DNA of 64,000 nt from Clavaria fumosa (Eukaryota > Basidiomycota > Agaricomycetes > Agaricales > Clavariaceae): the NCBI GenBank assembly GCA_951802425.1, contig OX637796.1, positions 3,844,001 to 3,908,000 on the forward strand, read 5' to 3'. Both the position numbers and the translations under genes were made by a program. How positions within the stretch are numbered: position 1 is the stretch's first letter; the number at the start of each line of letters is the position of its first letter. Of the stretch, positions 1 to 12,875 are shown one piece after another. Under the pieces are notes generated by a model. That model did no database searches, was not told the DNA's origin, and was given only the letters and a program-made list of their open reading frames with translations.

Positions 1-1335
1 TCCTGATATCAAGCTCCGCCCACGCGTCCATGTTGCATTACTGCCGCAATGACGGCGAGCTCGCGTGGCGCTGCAGAAATCACCCGTCAATGTACGAGAT
101 GTTGGCGTTGGTCAGTGGAGCGATATACAGTCAGCGGGTCTGCCGGCGGTCTATGTCGAGATACTACCTCTGCCACTGCAACTGCTCGAGCGGACAAGTT
201 GTGGATCCCCGCAAGATGACATCGAAGGACCATCAACCGCTTATATACCAGCCTGGGGTTAATGCATCGGTACATGCCAACTAAAGCCGTAAGAGGATAC
301 TTCCGTGGGGCCGTGATCTCAACTATGTCTGTATTGCCAGGTCCGCAACCGCTCTCCTGACTTGTTGTACAGCACAACCGCGGAACCACCCATCTCTGAC
401 GTGATGGCTTTCGGGACCCCGCACGCCTCAGAAAGGAAGACAAGCACAAAGCCTTCTCTCCGTCAGCGTCAGAAATGACGCCGAGGCGTACTGGGAGCTC
501 TCCTTCCGCCAAGAGCCCAGTTTCTTAAAGTCCAATACCCTCTGGTTGTACATCACCGGCCGCGTCTTTTTTGGCTCGCCACACGCCCTTGTCCACCCCG
601 GCAGACGCTATGATCCACTTGCTCCTCTTCATTTCCCACAGGCTTCATCTGGAGCAGGACCTTGCCACCGCAGTGCGCGCGCACGACGTCGACCGCGTGT
701 CCCACTTCCGCAAGGCTCTTGAAGCGTGGCAGACCTTTATCATTTTGTGTCGGCCGATCATGCGAGACAGGGATGGTGCCAGACGCAAAGGGTTCTAACT
801 GTGCTCTAATTCTCCTGCCTCGCTTGACATGACGATATTGCTGTGAATCTTTGAAGGCTTTGGGTCGCCTCCCACCGTGTTCTCCACGTGCCAGATACTA
901 GTAACTTAACAGCTTGTGAATACCCTTTGCGGATTACAACAATTGATTTTGATTACTAACTGCATGGTAATATGACTGCCCATTATTGCACAAGCATGCA
1001 GAAGCCCAAGACCATCGATACGAGTGAGCGAGCGCAAGCTCTGGATGGCGAAACGTGTGCGAGCTAGTGTCAAGTTCATTTTTTGACCTTTTCCTTCGCT
1101 CGTCCCTCAATTATCGTTAGCGAGAGTCATGTCCTGAATGATATATGGCAATAAATCATATACCCAGGCATACAAAAGGTGCCCAGATTAGGAAGGCAGC
1201 GCCTCAGCATGGATGTTGGAAAGCAGATATATCTATATTACAGACATAGGAATCCGAGGATTGAAAAAGTGCCTAAGAATAATAATCCTTTCGCGTCCGC
1301 GATTGGGCCGCAATCCAGACGCCTTAGCAGGGCTT
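1..1335. other. No convincing gene; intergenic or edge of a gene outside the window
   Basis: I find no recognisable protein family or well-supported exon chain here. The longest open stretches (about 87-512 on the minus strand and 571-798 on the plus strand) do not begin with ATG and have no recognisable domain. A helical-looking peptide around 640-790 (LEQDLATAVRAHDVDRV) could be an exon of a gene lying mostly to the left, but nothing confirms it. Positions 1080-1335 probably include the 3' flank of the minus-strand Vta1 gene that ends at 1336. Confidence 0.4.
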
Positions 1336-2543
1336 CTATCCGCCCAGGAGTGATAAAGCATTTCGCAGCTCACGACGCGCGGTTTCTACGTCCTCGTATT
1401 CGAGTGCAGATATAGCAAAGCGGCAATGTTTCTGCGTCTTGGAGATGAGGGTCGGTGTCAATTCCAGCGCAGGTTCCCGCGGAGGTTCGCGAGGGGACAA
1501 ATATTGTTCCTGACGAACAGGTTGGTACTCGTAAGATTGGGGTAAATTGACATTTGATGGTGGAGTCGGAGGAAGACGGGGTGGCGGGGCGAAAGATTGG
1601 TGTAAATCGATATTTGGTGGTGAAGTCAGAGGAGGATTGGGCGGTGCGTATGGTTGGGGTAAGCCGAGATTGGGCAGTAGGTCAGTTGGAAGATGATCGG
1701 GCAGGTCAGATGCTGGCTCCACATAGTCCTGCGTGGACAACGGAACTTCGGCCGTGGCGGACATCAAGACATCGTCTGGCGCTCCCACCGTCTCGGCATT
1801 TGTTCGTAACGAGTGAAATTCTGGCTGAGGAGGCGACGCTGCGCGTTCTGTAGGCGGTGATGGGGGGTAATTCACAGAGGCGACAATTGGAGGTAAAGGC
1901 GGCGCTTCAGTCTCAGGGGTGGGTGCAGCATTGGCAGGACCGGGCAGCGGCACCCGGCCTTCACGAAAAGCTTTAGCGATTTCCGCAGCTTTCCACTTGG
2001 CGTATTTAATTTTCTCTTCATTCTGTGCGTTGTCATATCATCGATGAGTAGGAAACGTGATAAGCATTGTAACGCACAGAGTCTGATGTCTCTGATTTGG
2101 GGAAAACATAAAGGACTTGGAGGAAGTTAGCAGAAGCAAGGAATCTCTTAGCCGTGGATCTATATTGGCGCCTAAGTCATAGGTTCACGAATGGCTGGAG
2201 CAGGTGCAAACCGCGAAGCATTGCCGCTCCGATCCTCATCATCCGCAGCAACAAAGATCTTGAGAGCAAAGTTTTCAACGTAGGCAGCTGCCACACTCTC
2301 AACGTCAATTTGATCACAGTGACCAATTTCTGTCTTAAGATTCTCTAGATAATTGAGGAGACTGAAGAGGAGGGCTGTGTTCGCAGGTTTGAGGGATAGG
2401 CCGAGCTGTGCAGCGTGGAAAAGGCACCAATACGCGATGACAGGGTCCTTCTTTCGAAGTTCCTGAGCACGCTGCAGAAAGGGTGATATAGACTTGAGTT
2501 CAAGTGGGACGGGAGGGAGACCTAGGATGGAATTCGAAGCCAT
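1336..2543 (-). CDS. VTA1: Vta1/LIP5-family ESCRT-III disassembly cofactor
   Basis: Vta1 binds and stimulates the AAA ATPase Vps4, which recycles ESCRT-III during multivesicular-body sorting at endosomes. The first exon (2543-2172) encodes the N-terminal MIT-like domain, with LPPVPLELKSISPFLQRAQE followed by a segment reading RKKDPVIAYWCLFHAAQLGL. A short middle exon near 1955-2025 encodes the family's KYAKWKAAEIAKAFREG segment. A proline-rich linker of about 150 residues follows. The last ~40 residues (ISKTQKHCRFAISALEYEDV and on to LGG) match the C-terminal dimerisation and Vps4-binding helices. The start is the ATG at 2543, in the favourable context ACCATGG. The domain order is that of the family; the proline-rich linker is lineage-specific. 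The stop of the upstream arrestin-like gene lies only 41 bp before this start on the same strand. Confidence 0.93.
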
Positions 2544-2584
2544 GGTTTGTCTGCTGCGTAATTTACGATGGCAAAGCGCTAAGG

Positions 2585-5322
2585 TCACGTGCGTTGGTCG
2601 CGTGCTGCCTCAAGGGCTCGCTGCTCAAGCTCCTTTATTCGCTCCTTCACACTGCCCGCCGATCCCCCAACGGTCCTGACGCGCGGCCGCGACACGATCG
2701 TTGCGTTTGTCACCCCCTGCGCCTCCGCAGTTTCTCTGTTGAACAGCCCTTCCGGCTCTTTCTTGCTTCTGTTGTCGCCCCCCTCGCCATTCTCCGCATT
2801 ACAAACCGGCGATTTGCCAATTCGCATGCGCGCTAGCTCAGATATTGTGCTCGGGCACATCTCTGCTAGCTCTGCCCCTGGGCTGCGCTCTTCCTCAGTT
2901 ACACTGCCAGTATCGTTCGCGCCTGACTCGTTGCCGCGTGATCGTGGCTGACCTAGCAACGGCGGTTCCTGTGATAGTTTTTTCTGCACACGCTCGGCGA
3001 AAGTGCTACGTATGCTCACAGTTGCCGGCTGTGTCTGCATTTCTCCTTGTGATTCGCGAAGCGGAGCGGTGCCTGCCATCCCCGTACCGTTACGGTCCTG
3101 CGCCATTCTAGAAATGTCTTGCACAGCACCCTTCTCGTGGTAGTATAGGTCTGCGAAACGCGCAGGCCTCGCGTATGAATCAGAACTTGCGTCGCCGGCA
3201 TCTGGCTCTTCGTCTTCAAATTCGCCAGTATGGTTTTCCTCCCGACTATCCTGATCGTATGAAGGGTCGAATGCATCGTACGCAGCATCGGATCCATCTC
3301 CGAATTCTGCAATACCCGATGAGTCATCCTCGTACGCAATTCCTAAGCTTGGCGATGGCGTTTGCGCAGGTAGACCTGTGTCCATGCGGTGCTCCTCCCC
3401 CGACTCAGGAAGTGTTTCCAGGGTCGTCGATTTCCCGCTTAACTGGGAGCCGCGCAAACCTGTTTCTTGCTGGAAAACCTCCGCTGCCGGCACACGCCTC
3501 GCCCCGCGTACGGCCGTTGGTGTTTTACTCCTGAAGCCTACCAGCTCATCCTTTGGGGCCGAGAAACAGAATGGTTCAAGTGGCCACTCGTGCGGTGGGT
3601 CCACTGACAGAAAGTTGACGACGCGGATAGGCAGGACGACGTGTACATCGGAGCTTAATGACCCAGCGCTCAAGCTGACTCGAATGTTGTATTCTACTTC
3701 GAGTAGTCGCCCCCTCGGCACCGTTAGCGCCTCGGCCTATCGAATCAGCATGCGGATGCACAGGTATCAGTGGCAATGACTCACAGGCAGGAGTATAAAA
3801 TGCTCGAATGCGGCCTTCTCCCCACTACGCACACCTGGCCACCATCCTTTGGCGCTTGCATGCTTCCCCGTTGACTTGTTCCCCATCTCAAGCGTACTCT
3901 GGGCCACAACTTGTACCATCGTCACTGTCTGGCACGCATCTGGGTCGGTTTCCATATCTCCTCTCCCCGGTGGGCCGACGTCGAGGTGCGGTTGTGGACG
4001 AAACACAACCGTCTGGCGAATGAGCTCCAGAGTCACTTCACGAACTGTCCGTCTGGTATTATTTGCGATGCATATGCGTACGCCCGCTGGTTGTCCCGCA
4101 ATGAAGTGCAGGCGGTGTATTGCCGCGGCAAGGTGCACTTTCCGATTCCCCCCACCCCCAAAGAACAGTGGCGCTGCGGTTCGGGCCAGCAACGGAGACG
4201 GCGCGGGCAACAGCAGTAGCGATGGATCAAGTCGTGGGTAAATTGTCACCGCGCGGTAGAAGTGAGCAATGGAGCGTGCTCCTGTAAGTGGTTCCTTGAC
4301 TTTGATAGATCTGATGGTCCACAAGGGCAAGTAAGTTCTACACCAAAGAGAAGGCCTGCGGATGGAACTAACGCTATAGCAATATACCGCACCGCGATAT
4401 CCCCGTGGACGTCTAATGGCCCCTTTGGATCTCCATCCTTCCCCTCCAAGGGTATCACCAGCCTAAAAGGCAGCACATGTACGCCCTCTTTCGCAATACC
4501 AAAACCTTCCTCGTCACCTGTCTCTCCGTCTTTCCATACGCAACCCTGGAGCCTGCCTCCTGTCTGGTAAAATACGAAACGTGCCGTTTTTCCACCGTGG
4601 GGTATTGACTCGAACCCGACGACGCGCATCTTGCCCGCCCGCGCGACAGCAATGGGGCCCTTATCCTGGGCGCGGACGCGAATGCAGACGTGACCCGTGA
4701 GAGTGGAGCCCTGCACACAAACTGGACTCGCGAGGACCACGTCGAGCGCGACACGTGCGCGGCGTTTCGCCTGCTCTAGCATCACTGCCCCGGTGCCCGG
4801 CACGGCTCTGGGAGGCGGAAGCACCGCCGCGCGCGACTTGAGCTTCGCGTGGGTGTCGCCGAGCAGTGACGTGAGCTCTACTGCGTTGCGCGCCGGTGGG
4901 GCCCCTGCGGTCAGCAGCGTCCCATGGCGCGCGAGGGATGGGCTGCATGTGTGTCCGCTGACGCATGTGCCGTCGTTTTCTTCTGGTTTTTCTTGGATGG
5001 TCAACGCACGCCGAAAGGACTCGACGTGCGGATTTGGCCCCAGGCGTCTCGAGCCGCCGCCAGGAGTGGCCTGGGCGATGCGCTGGCCTTCCTTGAACCC
5101 GGTCCCCGACGGATCGAGCTCGACCATCGAGTCTCCCACTTCTGCGAGGAGCAACCCCTGCATGGCGGAGACGGAACGCATGCTTGGTACCCTGGTGTCC
5201 GAGCGCACGGCGGAAGGCTTCAATCTGGCGTCCGTGCTACTGCCGCCGTCGCTCTCTGGGTCCGGCGGATAAAGGTTGATACCCAATCCGGAGAGGCGGC
5301 CCCCGGTCTTGAAACTCGACAT
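2585..5322 (-). CDS. Arrestin-like (alpha-arrestin / ART-type) trafficking adaptor
   Basis: Arrestin-related adaptors bring Rsp5-type ubiquitin ligases to plasma-membrane transporters for endocytosis. The N-terminal ~190 residues are low-complexity. Next comes an arrestin N-domain with LASPVCVQGSTLTGHVCIRV and a continuation through SAGLLF. A 45-nt intron near 4340 joins this to VKEPLTGARSIAHFYRAV. The arrestin C-domain follows (AGQPAGVRICIANNTRRTV, then TVPRGRLLEVEYNIRVSLSA and VLPIRVVNFLSVDPP), split by an intron near 3722-3767. The last ~330 residues are acidic, low-complexity and probably disordered. I chose the ATG at 5322 (MSSFKTGG); an in-frame start 14 codons upstream is not excluded. 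I did not find a clear PPxY ligase-binding motif. Function is inferred from the fold; the cargo is unknown. Confidence 0.85.
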
Positions 5323-5653
5323 AGAAGTTGCCTTGCGGTTTGTTCCGTGCACGCCGTTGGGCAAAAGGGCATATGACGTTGCGGCTGACTGATGAGCTTC
5401 CCGGTTGATACAGTTTTGATTTGGGCCGACAGTCTTTTCAATTCAGATGATCAGACGAAACACAAGGGTCCGTCGTACGTGGATTCAACAATGCAAAAGC
5501 TAAATACGAAAGGTACGCTAGTATTACCCCTATTGGGACTGTATTGGGAGGTAAATAGATAAGTGGGCGCAGATACGGAGAGATGGGATGGCTTTATTGC
5601 TACAATGGGACAATGGTGGAGTAAGCGCGCTGAACTTCCGAAGCAGATCGTAT

Positions 5654-6853
5654 CTACCAGTGCCCAAGTTGGGTTAATGACCGATCAAACCCGATCTCTA
5701 TCCACGGATCAACGCCTTCGGCGACGCAGTTATGGTCGTTTAGACCCACAAAGCCAACGCGGGCGTACACCTTGCTCGCCGCAGGGTTGTTGTGTGCTAC
5801 ATAGAGCACGACGCTTTCCTTTTCGCGAAGGAGGCTGGAGTGGAGATAGCCATGACATGTTGAGCATGTCAGGAACCACGAGATGATCGGGTCACGTACT
5901 TATTGCAAACGTGCCGAACTAGGCGTTCCGCGCAACCCCGCTTCCTCCATGCAGGGTTGGTGAAGACCTTCGTGATAGCCGAGACGCTGCGACTCGTCCG
6001 CGTAACGGCCACGATAGATGCGATCTCCTTCTCTGGGCTACCACGGAGTCCGACGAGGTGCACCCAGAGCTGGCGATGATGAACAAGAATCTCGGCCTCC
6101 GCTAGAGCGCGTTCCGGAGTAAGAGTAAACGGTTCCTGGTAGTTATCGCCTGTCAGCGAACCTCTACCACAGGTAATTAGGCGGACATACCGCAGATGAG
6201 GCAAATTCATGACACAGTTCTGCAACAGCATGGATGTCCCCTTCTTCGGCGAGCCGCAGCTCATAGTCGAAATCGGGGTGGAGAGTCATTGAGCGTCTGA
6301 TAAGTGTACTCCGTGTGCAGTAAGTGATGAGCGCAGCGTAGTACGGCTCTTCCTCGATCGTGATACCGGTCTGGATCGTCCATAACGTGGCAAAGGTCTT
6401 GGCCACAGGCTCAGGACCGAATACCGAGTAGATCCGGTGGGGGGAAACATGCTGGCGTAATTCGCGAACGATGCGTGCCATCGGCGTTCGCACGAAGACG
6501 TCGTCCAGTAAGGCCTCGAACGGGTGTGGAGTATAGATGAACAGGGGGTACGTGCCCAGTGGTCCATTGGCGCAACTCAGAATGAAGTCGATTATCAGGG
6601 AGGTCGAGCGATACACCATCCAAAATTCGCCGCGGACGTCGATGCCATTCCGTTCATCTTGAAGGCATTTGAGCAAATGTGGATATAGGATGTTGGAGTT
6701 TCGGGGTGAAGACTCGAGGCAATCCCAGACGTCAGACGGGAGGGAAGACGGGGACCAGTAGGTACGAATCGTGTATTTGCGGGATTCTTGTAGGACACGC
6801 GCTGCAGCCGACTGCCAACGGGCTGTGGGAGAGTAGGAAGTGAGCGCCGGCAT
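5654..6853 (-). CDS. GNAT-family N-acetyltransferase-like protein
   Basis: Three exons are visible. The first (6853 to about 6190) encodes a fungal N-terminal half that includes RTPMARIVRELRQHV and EEEPYYAALITY. The second (about 6130-5900) carries the acetyl-CoA-binding GNAT core: an IASIVAVTRTSRSVSAITKVF strand region followed by NPAWRKRGCAERLVRHVCNKY, which matches the Q/RxxGxG/A loop region. The third encodes VVLYVAHNNPAASKVYARVG, the usual C-terminal strand-helix-strand, and ends in LGHW with a stop at 5654. The intron between the last two starts GTACGT at 5899 and ends CTCCAG near 5834. The substrate cannot be inferred. Similar architectures are common in Agaricomycetes as acetyltransferases of unknown target. 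Confidence 0.82.
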
Positions 6854-9800
6854 AATGGAGTCGCGGTAGAGTCAGGCTGGGTGCAATGTACTCAGGGAGG
6901 GGCGGGTTGGGAGAGCAGACACTTGACTCACAGTGACCTTTATACTAACAGCCATGCAGTACAAAGGACTATCCTGGAAATAAAAAAAGGCGTGAGTCAC
7001 GCACGAACCGCATAGTGCTGCATTTTTGAAGCAGCAAATCTTACCAAAAAAATAAAAACGACAAATACACAGCTTCCGTCTATAGCGGAGCAAGAGGTTG
7101 AGATGCCCCATTGAGCAAAGTACCTTGGATGGATAAGATCGGGAGAGAGCCAGGATAGGTATCTCGATGTCGCAGCCAAATCGATTTCCGACATCGGACT
7201 GATCGCGTAACATTCGGCGGTGAAACTCGGTTGTTTATTAGTTTGAGGAGCCGTCCACAGGAGGGCAGCCGCCCAGCATCGCACGTTGCGGCTATAGGCG
7301 CTTAATGCATGCCAGCATGCATTGAAAGCCGCACAACTGAGTCATGAGACAAAGGAACTGAGAGAGTAGTCGTTGCAGCTTGGCCTACCTCGAGACGGAA
7401 CCGCAGCACTGCCTGCGCAACCGTGTGGCCTCGAGATCATAGTCACAGTGGAACTGTTTGGGATGGTAGTTTCTGTAGCTTGAGCGGGTACGAACAAAAT
7501 TAAGCCAAAATAGCCATTTGTTGTTGTTAGGAGGCAATATTGATACGACTTCGTTGACAACAGTCAGGCATAGCCATGCGTGTAGGGTAAGGATCCAGAG
7601 TTGTCGTCGCTGAGCGCCGACATTTGACGACGACAATGCAGGTGGTCTCAGACCCAGCTAGAACCCACAGTTGATCGCCCCTTATGATCGGAGTTTTAAA
7701 TTACGGCAATAAATTCGATCATAAATTATTTTGTTGGCGGAGGCAGTTAAGGTCAACCATTAACCATTATTGGGACACGGAAAGCCCTCCTCAACCGCGG
7801 AGTAGCGAGCATGAACCTTTGGAAGTCGACATTTGGTTATATCATTACAACATCCGGGGAATTGTCTAGGCCGTTGTGGACGCGCCGTTCTACTGACTCG
7901 ACCCCCCTAACAAGAGCTGTCCAGCGCTGTCTAGCCTGTCGCTGCGCGTGATACACGATGCACTTTTTTGACGTTTGAATACAACGGCTGCGTTTGTCCA
8001 TTGTCCCTTTGAACCTACCCCACAGAAGCGAACATGTTCATCATATCACAGCGTAGCCTCGATCGACTAGAAAAAAAGTGCTCTCGGCATGCAAAAAAAA
8101 AATTGAGGCATGGAAGTACAGGAATCGTCACGAGAAAACAACGAAAATAACTAGCACAACAAAAATAACTATGTCGTGCAGCACACTAGCCCGTTGCGGT
8201 GTTCAATAGTCGTTGCTGCGCGGCCGGAGCTCTAGATAACGAGACAACTTGACTTGAGTTCGATCAGGTCTGATGGTTGAAACCGACGGCGCGTGGAGAA
8301 GGCCCTGAAAATGAAAAAAGGGTTCCATTCTGAGGATCATCCTGATGACGTGTCTGCCTAGCACTGACCCTGGATAGGTTGAGTAATTGGTTATCCCGAA
8401 GGACAGACATCAAGGAAGCGTCCGCATCACCTTCGCTACCTAAACCCGACTGGGCAGCTTCAATACCGAATCGCTGGTCAAAATAATGCGATGCCATATC
8501 AAGTCGTGATATCTTCCATCGCTCGGTAGGACTCCGGTGGTCTCCCAGACAATTGTTTTGGCGTGCCGTTCAGGGCGGTTCAGGATTCCGGAGGGGATGA
8601 TCAAGACCGTTTTGATCCTCGACCATTACTGCTTTTCGGAGGTAGGATTCTGTTGCATGGCATGTCGACGCGTCGGGTTACCTTGAGATGCCAGCAGGAC
8701 GAAATTTCGCTGACTAGATGACGTGGCTTTTGCCGAGAAGACCACAATGGCATCGAGCTGCAAAGCAGTGCGAAAAGAAGCGCAGAAGACTCGAAGACTC
8801 GAAGAGGTCGGCCGGATCAGATGACACTTGGTGAAGCTGATACCGCCGAAGGTCGCTTCAGATATCTCCCGACTCCCAAATTGATGGCGGGGCCCTTACC
8901 CCACACGGAAGAGAGGCGGGGGGTGTCTCTTGTTCCTCCCGGTTGGGTTCCGACGATTTTCGTCGACAACAAGGGGATATTCGGACCGACCATGAGTCTA
9001 TAACCAAGATAGAACTTCGAATAAGCCTCTCACAACGCTCGACCTGTGCAGTAAATTTTGCCATCCGACAGCCGCGTGCTTATTTGTTTATTTTATATAT
9101 CTTTTTCGAGGAAAGAACCCGAGTCAGGTCAAATTTGCATCCGGATGCATGGATAAATACAATATCCTTGATTTGCTGTGTCTGGGTAAAAAAGGCCCTC
9201 GCAACAGGACAGCATTGCTGCACCCAACTTTAGGTGTGGGCGCTTGGAAGAGTGTGCCATAGGACTGTGCATCAATCCATACAACTTGGGCCGCAGCGAT
9301 TTCAGAGAAACAGGAATATACAGGACGCTCACAGATTAGCCGCGGCGAAGTTTGCTCGGTGATGGAGAATACCACCTGGGTCCTCGGATGCTCCGACATG
9401 GTCCTCGTGGCTTTGCGCAACAAAGCAATAGAAAAAACGTTTGACTCTGAAACGTCAGAAGCATCGTAGGCGCCCAAGCCCCAGGCGCCGGACAGCAACG
9501 AAATGATTTGCCCCTACACTGTTGTCAGCGAGAAGGGGTCTGAGACAACCAATGAGTAGTCGGAATTTGGTTCCGTCTGACATTGCCGTCGGTGCTGAAT
9601 CTGCTGATCTATGGTGATGGTGATGGGGTGACAGCTTGGCTGTGTATGCACGCGGTCCGCCCCTGAAATCCTGTAGAGAATGTCGATGACGGCAAAAGAA
9701 TCTCGTTTCTTTTTCTGACAGCGCTGAGACGACGGCAATTGATGAACATCGCTGTGAGTGGAGGAATGGAAGGGAGAGATGAACAGCCTCGAATAAGTTA

Positions 9801-9882
9801 CGTAATTCGACCCCAGAGTGTGGTATGCCTGATCGGTTACTGTCACGGTAGCGACTTTCCCCGTGCTCTAAGAACGGAGAAC
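6854..9882. other. Gene-poor 3-kb stretch
   Basis: I could not build a convincing gene here. Open stretches such as 8264-8497 (minus, ATG start) and 9124-9498 (minus, no ATG start) match no family I recognise, and their flanks give no consistent exon chain. The segment around 7000-8170 is AT-richer than the neighbouring genes, with several A-runs (for example near 7043 and 8093). It may hold promoters, a non-coding RNA or a decayed gene; nothing in the sequence decides between these. Confidence 0.5.
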
Positions 9883-11056
9883 ATGTCTGAACGCCCCCTC
9901 AAGGTGCACACACATGCATCGAATCGCGCGAAACCACATGAACATCCAGATCGCAAGGTGGTTTTCAAAAGTGCCCTCGACAGCCCGTTCCACATCAAAT
10001 GGTAGGCTTGTTTCTGTATAGGTAAATTCGTTCGTGTTTCTGAGCGGCGCACGGATTTTTTATATATAAAAGGCCATCCGTGCCGCTCAATATCCAAAAT
10101 ATGTGCATAGCCCGAGTTCTACAGTTGCTGCGCGGCGTTTCGGATTATCAAGCCGCTAAGGACCGCGATATCAGGAAAAGAAAGAGGTCTAGAGACAAGG
10201 AACGCGCTGAACCGAAGAGTAAAAAGAGTCAACTTATTCTTGCCGAGAAAAGGCGCGTTTCTCAAGCTCCAGACGCTGAAACGGCCGTCGAAGACGATTC
10301 CCCGGACGTTAGTCCAACGCACAGCCCAATCACCGACACGCCAGCGATCCTCTCCCACCTCACTTTGGGTATCAACCAGGTAACGAAGCGACTCGAGTCG
10401 TGCATGAAACGGCATTGTACTGCAAGGGTCACCACATGCAGCGACGATCCCGCCGCTGCTGCGGCTCCATCATACCAGAGCCCTCTCGCAGTGATCCTTG
10501 TCTGTCGTGCCGACATCAACCCACCACTCTTGATTGCACATTTGCCCCACTTAGTTGCTGCGTACAATACTTCCATCATTTCGCACCCGTTTTCTTCAGG
10601 ACTACCCTTGATCAAACTTCTTCCTCTCCCGAAGGGATCGGAATTGCAGCTGGCTGAAGCTTGCGGCCTGAGGAGGGTTGCTATCCTGGCCTTTGATGTG
10701 CGTTGTTTTAACGACGCCTCATATTTTTGCTTTTGTCGGCTTCACTCACGTATCGGGTGCAGGGCGAAACACCAGAATTGGAATCACTCCATTCTTTGGT
10801 GGAATCGATTCCCCCGCTCACAGCGCATTGGCTAGCGCCTGCGACGATCAGAAGAACAAAGACCTTGATCCCAACTCACATCAAGCAAATACGGACTTCC
10901 GCGCCGAAGGACATGAAAGCAGCCAAAGAAAAAAGAGCGGCTGGTCGGACCGCTGCAAAACAACGGCGGAAAATAGCAAAGGAAAAGGCTCTGGCGCTGC
11001 GCAAACTGCTGCCTGTAGAGCGTATGAAAGAAGAGCACGGTGATGCCAAAGAGTGA
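9883..11056 (+). CDS. POP3: RNase P / RNase MRP protein subunit Pop3
   Basis: Pop3 is an L7Ae-like protein of the nuclear RNase P and MRP ribonucleoproteins that process pre-tRNA and pre-rRNA. Exon 1 starts at the ATG at 9883 and carries the family signature DRKVVFKSALDSPFHIKW. An intron from 10002 to 10072 splits the Trp codon and leads into PSVPLNIQNMCIARVLQLL. The middle exon contains a charged basic segment and TPAILSHLTLGINQVTKRLE, then the conserved core LPHLVAAYNTS and LPLPKGSELQLAEACGLRRV. A second intron begins after the codon for AFD (donor GTGCGT near 10699). The last exon ends in a Lys/Arg-rich tail, plausibly RNA-binding. Length is about 300 residues. The identification rests on the conserved N-terminus and core. 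Confidence 0.82.
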
Positions 11057-11345
11057 TGAGATCTTATTTCACGCGTGTGCTTTTCTCACAACCTTCCAGA
11101 CGCAACTTTGTAGTTAACATTTATGTCACGTCTTGTCTTTAAGCGCGCTGTATTTTTGCCCTTCGACAACACACAAGTGCTCCCATGAAGAACATTGGCC
11201 GGTGTTTTGTGTGGGAGAGATGTTCAAATTACCAGATCCAGGTTACCGTAACGCGTCATGTGACGCTTAGTGGATGCAATTTTGGTTGATTGATCCTCTC
11301 CCACTTGGTAAAATTGGCAGCTTGAATTGAATCAGGGACACCAAA

Positions 11346-12834
11346 ATGCTCATCGCCATTGTGGGCACTCGCTGCTCGGGGAAATCAACCGTTGCCGATT
11401 TTCTCTCCAGCAAGGGATTTAGGCCAGTACGTCTTCGAGGCGTCCATGTGTGTTCTCTTTTTTTCCCGAAAAAGTTCATCCAATGATTGAATAGCTTTGC
11501 AGCGACCTGCACCATCTAGTCCTCAATCTGTTTCTGATATTCCGGCGATGAACCATGCCAAGGCTGTTCCCATATATCCTGCTACACCGCATACTCCAAC
11601 ACACGTTGTCGATTCCTTGTCAGATGTGCACAAAAACGTGTTGGAATCATGTTTATTCCGCGGATCTGATCCTCAACAGCAGCCGCTCGAATTCATAAGT
11701 CCCGCCGCTTTGCTGGAACATGTGACACAGCACTGGCGAGCCGATTTTGTCACACTCGATCTCAACACGAAGGACCTCATTGAGGTGTTCGTGAGACGTC
11801 CGTTCTTCATGCTGATCAAAATCGACGCTCCACTGCTAGACCGTTTCAAGCGCAGGAACGCTTTGAAGTACGCCCGATTTGCTTTTACCTGCCAAATTCG
11901 CTTTTTTAGCATATCTCACTTCGAAGAACTACCCGTACGCCTCTGGAAGATTTCATACTAGAAAACGACACAATCACGTATGGCCCTCGCCCCTTGAGCG
12001 GTGTCTCTGGTACATCGTTGTGTGGCATTGACTCTGTCGATGACCTCGTAAAACTGGACATTATTAACTCGTTCGAATCAAGAGACGCGTTCCTTGTGCA
12101 CCTTGAGGCGCTCAACCTCCCAAATCCTGCCCGTCTCCGGCCATCCTGGGATGATTATTTCATGGTCCGTTTGTTCAACGGGGAAAATTGATTCCCTCTA
12201 AAGCTTCAGCTGGGATCCACAGACCTTGGCTTCCTTGGCATCAAGGCGGTCAAATTGCATAAAGCGGCGCGTCGGTGCGATCCTTGTCCGAGATAACAGA
12301 GTACTTGCCACGGGGTATGCACTGTCCTCTCCATCACGCGCTGTGATGTCCCGCCTCAACGTGGTCTTTTTGCAGCTACAATGGCACGCCCCGTGGCCTT
12401 GTGAACTGCAATGATGGTGGCTGCACTTACTGCAACCGCACCTCGTTGTCGTTGGAGTGCGTGTGCTTGCATGCCGAGGAAAACGCATTGCTAGAAGCAG
12501 GTCGGGAACGCATCGGCGATCGGGCGGTGCTGTACTGCAACACGTCGGTAGTTATCCTGTCCGTATGACCATGCAGCGCTCATACCCGTTTTTTCTCAAG
12601 ATGTCCGTGCCTTAGGTGCACAATCAAAATCATCCAAACTGGCGTGAAAGAAGTTGTTTACAATCTATCCTACAAAGTGTGAGCAACATCTTTTTTTCAC
12701 GGTCGGAGCAGGAGCAGGTTGCAATAGCATATGCTAATGTGCAATTGAATTACAGTGACGATGCCAGTGCAACATTATTCAAAGAAGCGGGTGTACAACT
12801 CCGGCGGCACCGTTCACGAGTTGCACCGCCTTGA
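11346..12834 (+). CDS. DCD1: Deoxycytidylate (dCMP) deaminase
   Basis: Converts dCMP to dUMP, feeding thymidylate synthesis. The start at 11346 gives an N-terminal P-loop-like segment (IVGTRCSGKSTVADFLSSKG) that is typical of fungal dCMP deaminases. The catalytic domain begins at RPSWDDYFM and continues across an intron into TLASLASRRSNCIKRRVGAI. The zinc site is complete: CLHAEENALLEAG supplies His and the catalytic Glu, and CPCLRC supplies the two Cys ligands. At least five short introns interrupt it, two of them splitting the codons before YNGTPRG and before CPCLRC. The last exon encodes DDASATLFKEAGVQLRR and ends at 12834. The gene is convergent with Tti1, with 41 bp between the two stops. 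Confidence 0.93.
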
Positions 12835-12875
12835 TATTAGATCGTTGATACGTGACTTCTGCGGAGCCAGCGCCG

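Noticed and set aside
87..512. Minus-strand 141-codon open frame near the left edge
   Set aside because: It does not start with ATG, has no recognisable domain and no supporting splice structure.
9124..9498. Minus-strand 124-codon open frame with protein-like stretches
   Set aside because: No ATG start, no family resemblance and no convincing neighbouring exons; kept only as part of the gene-poor region.
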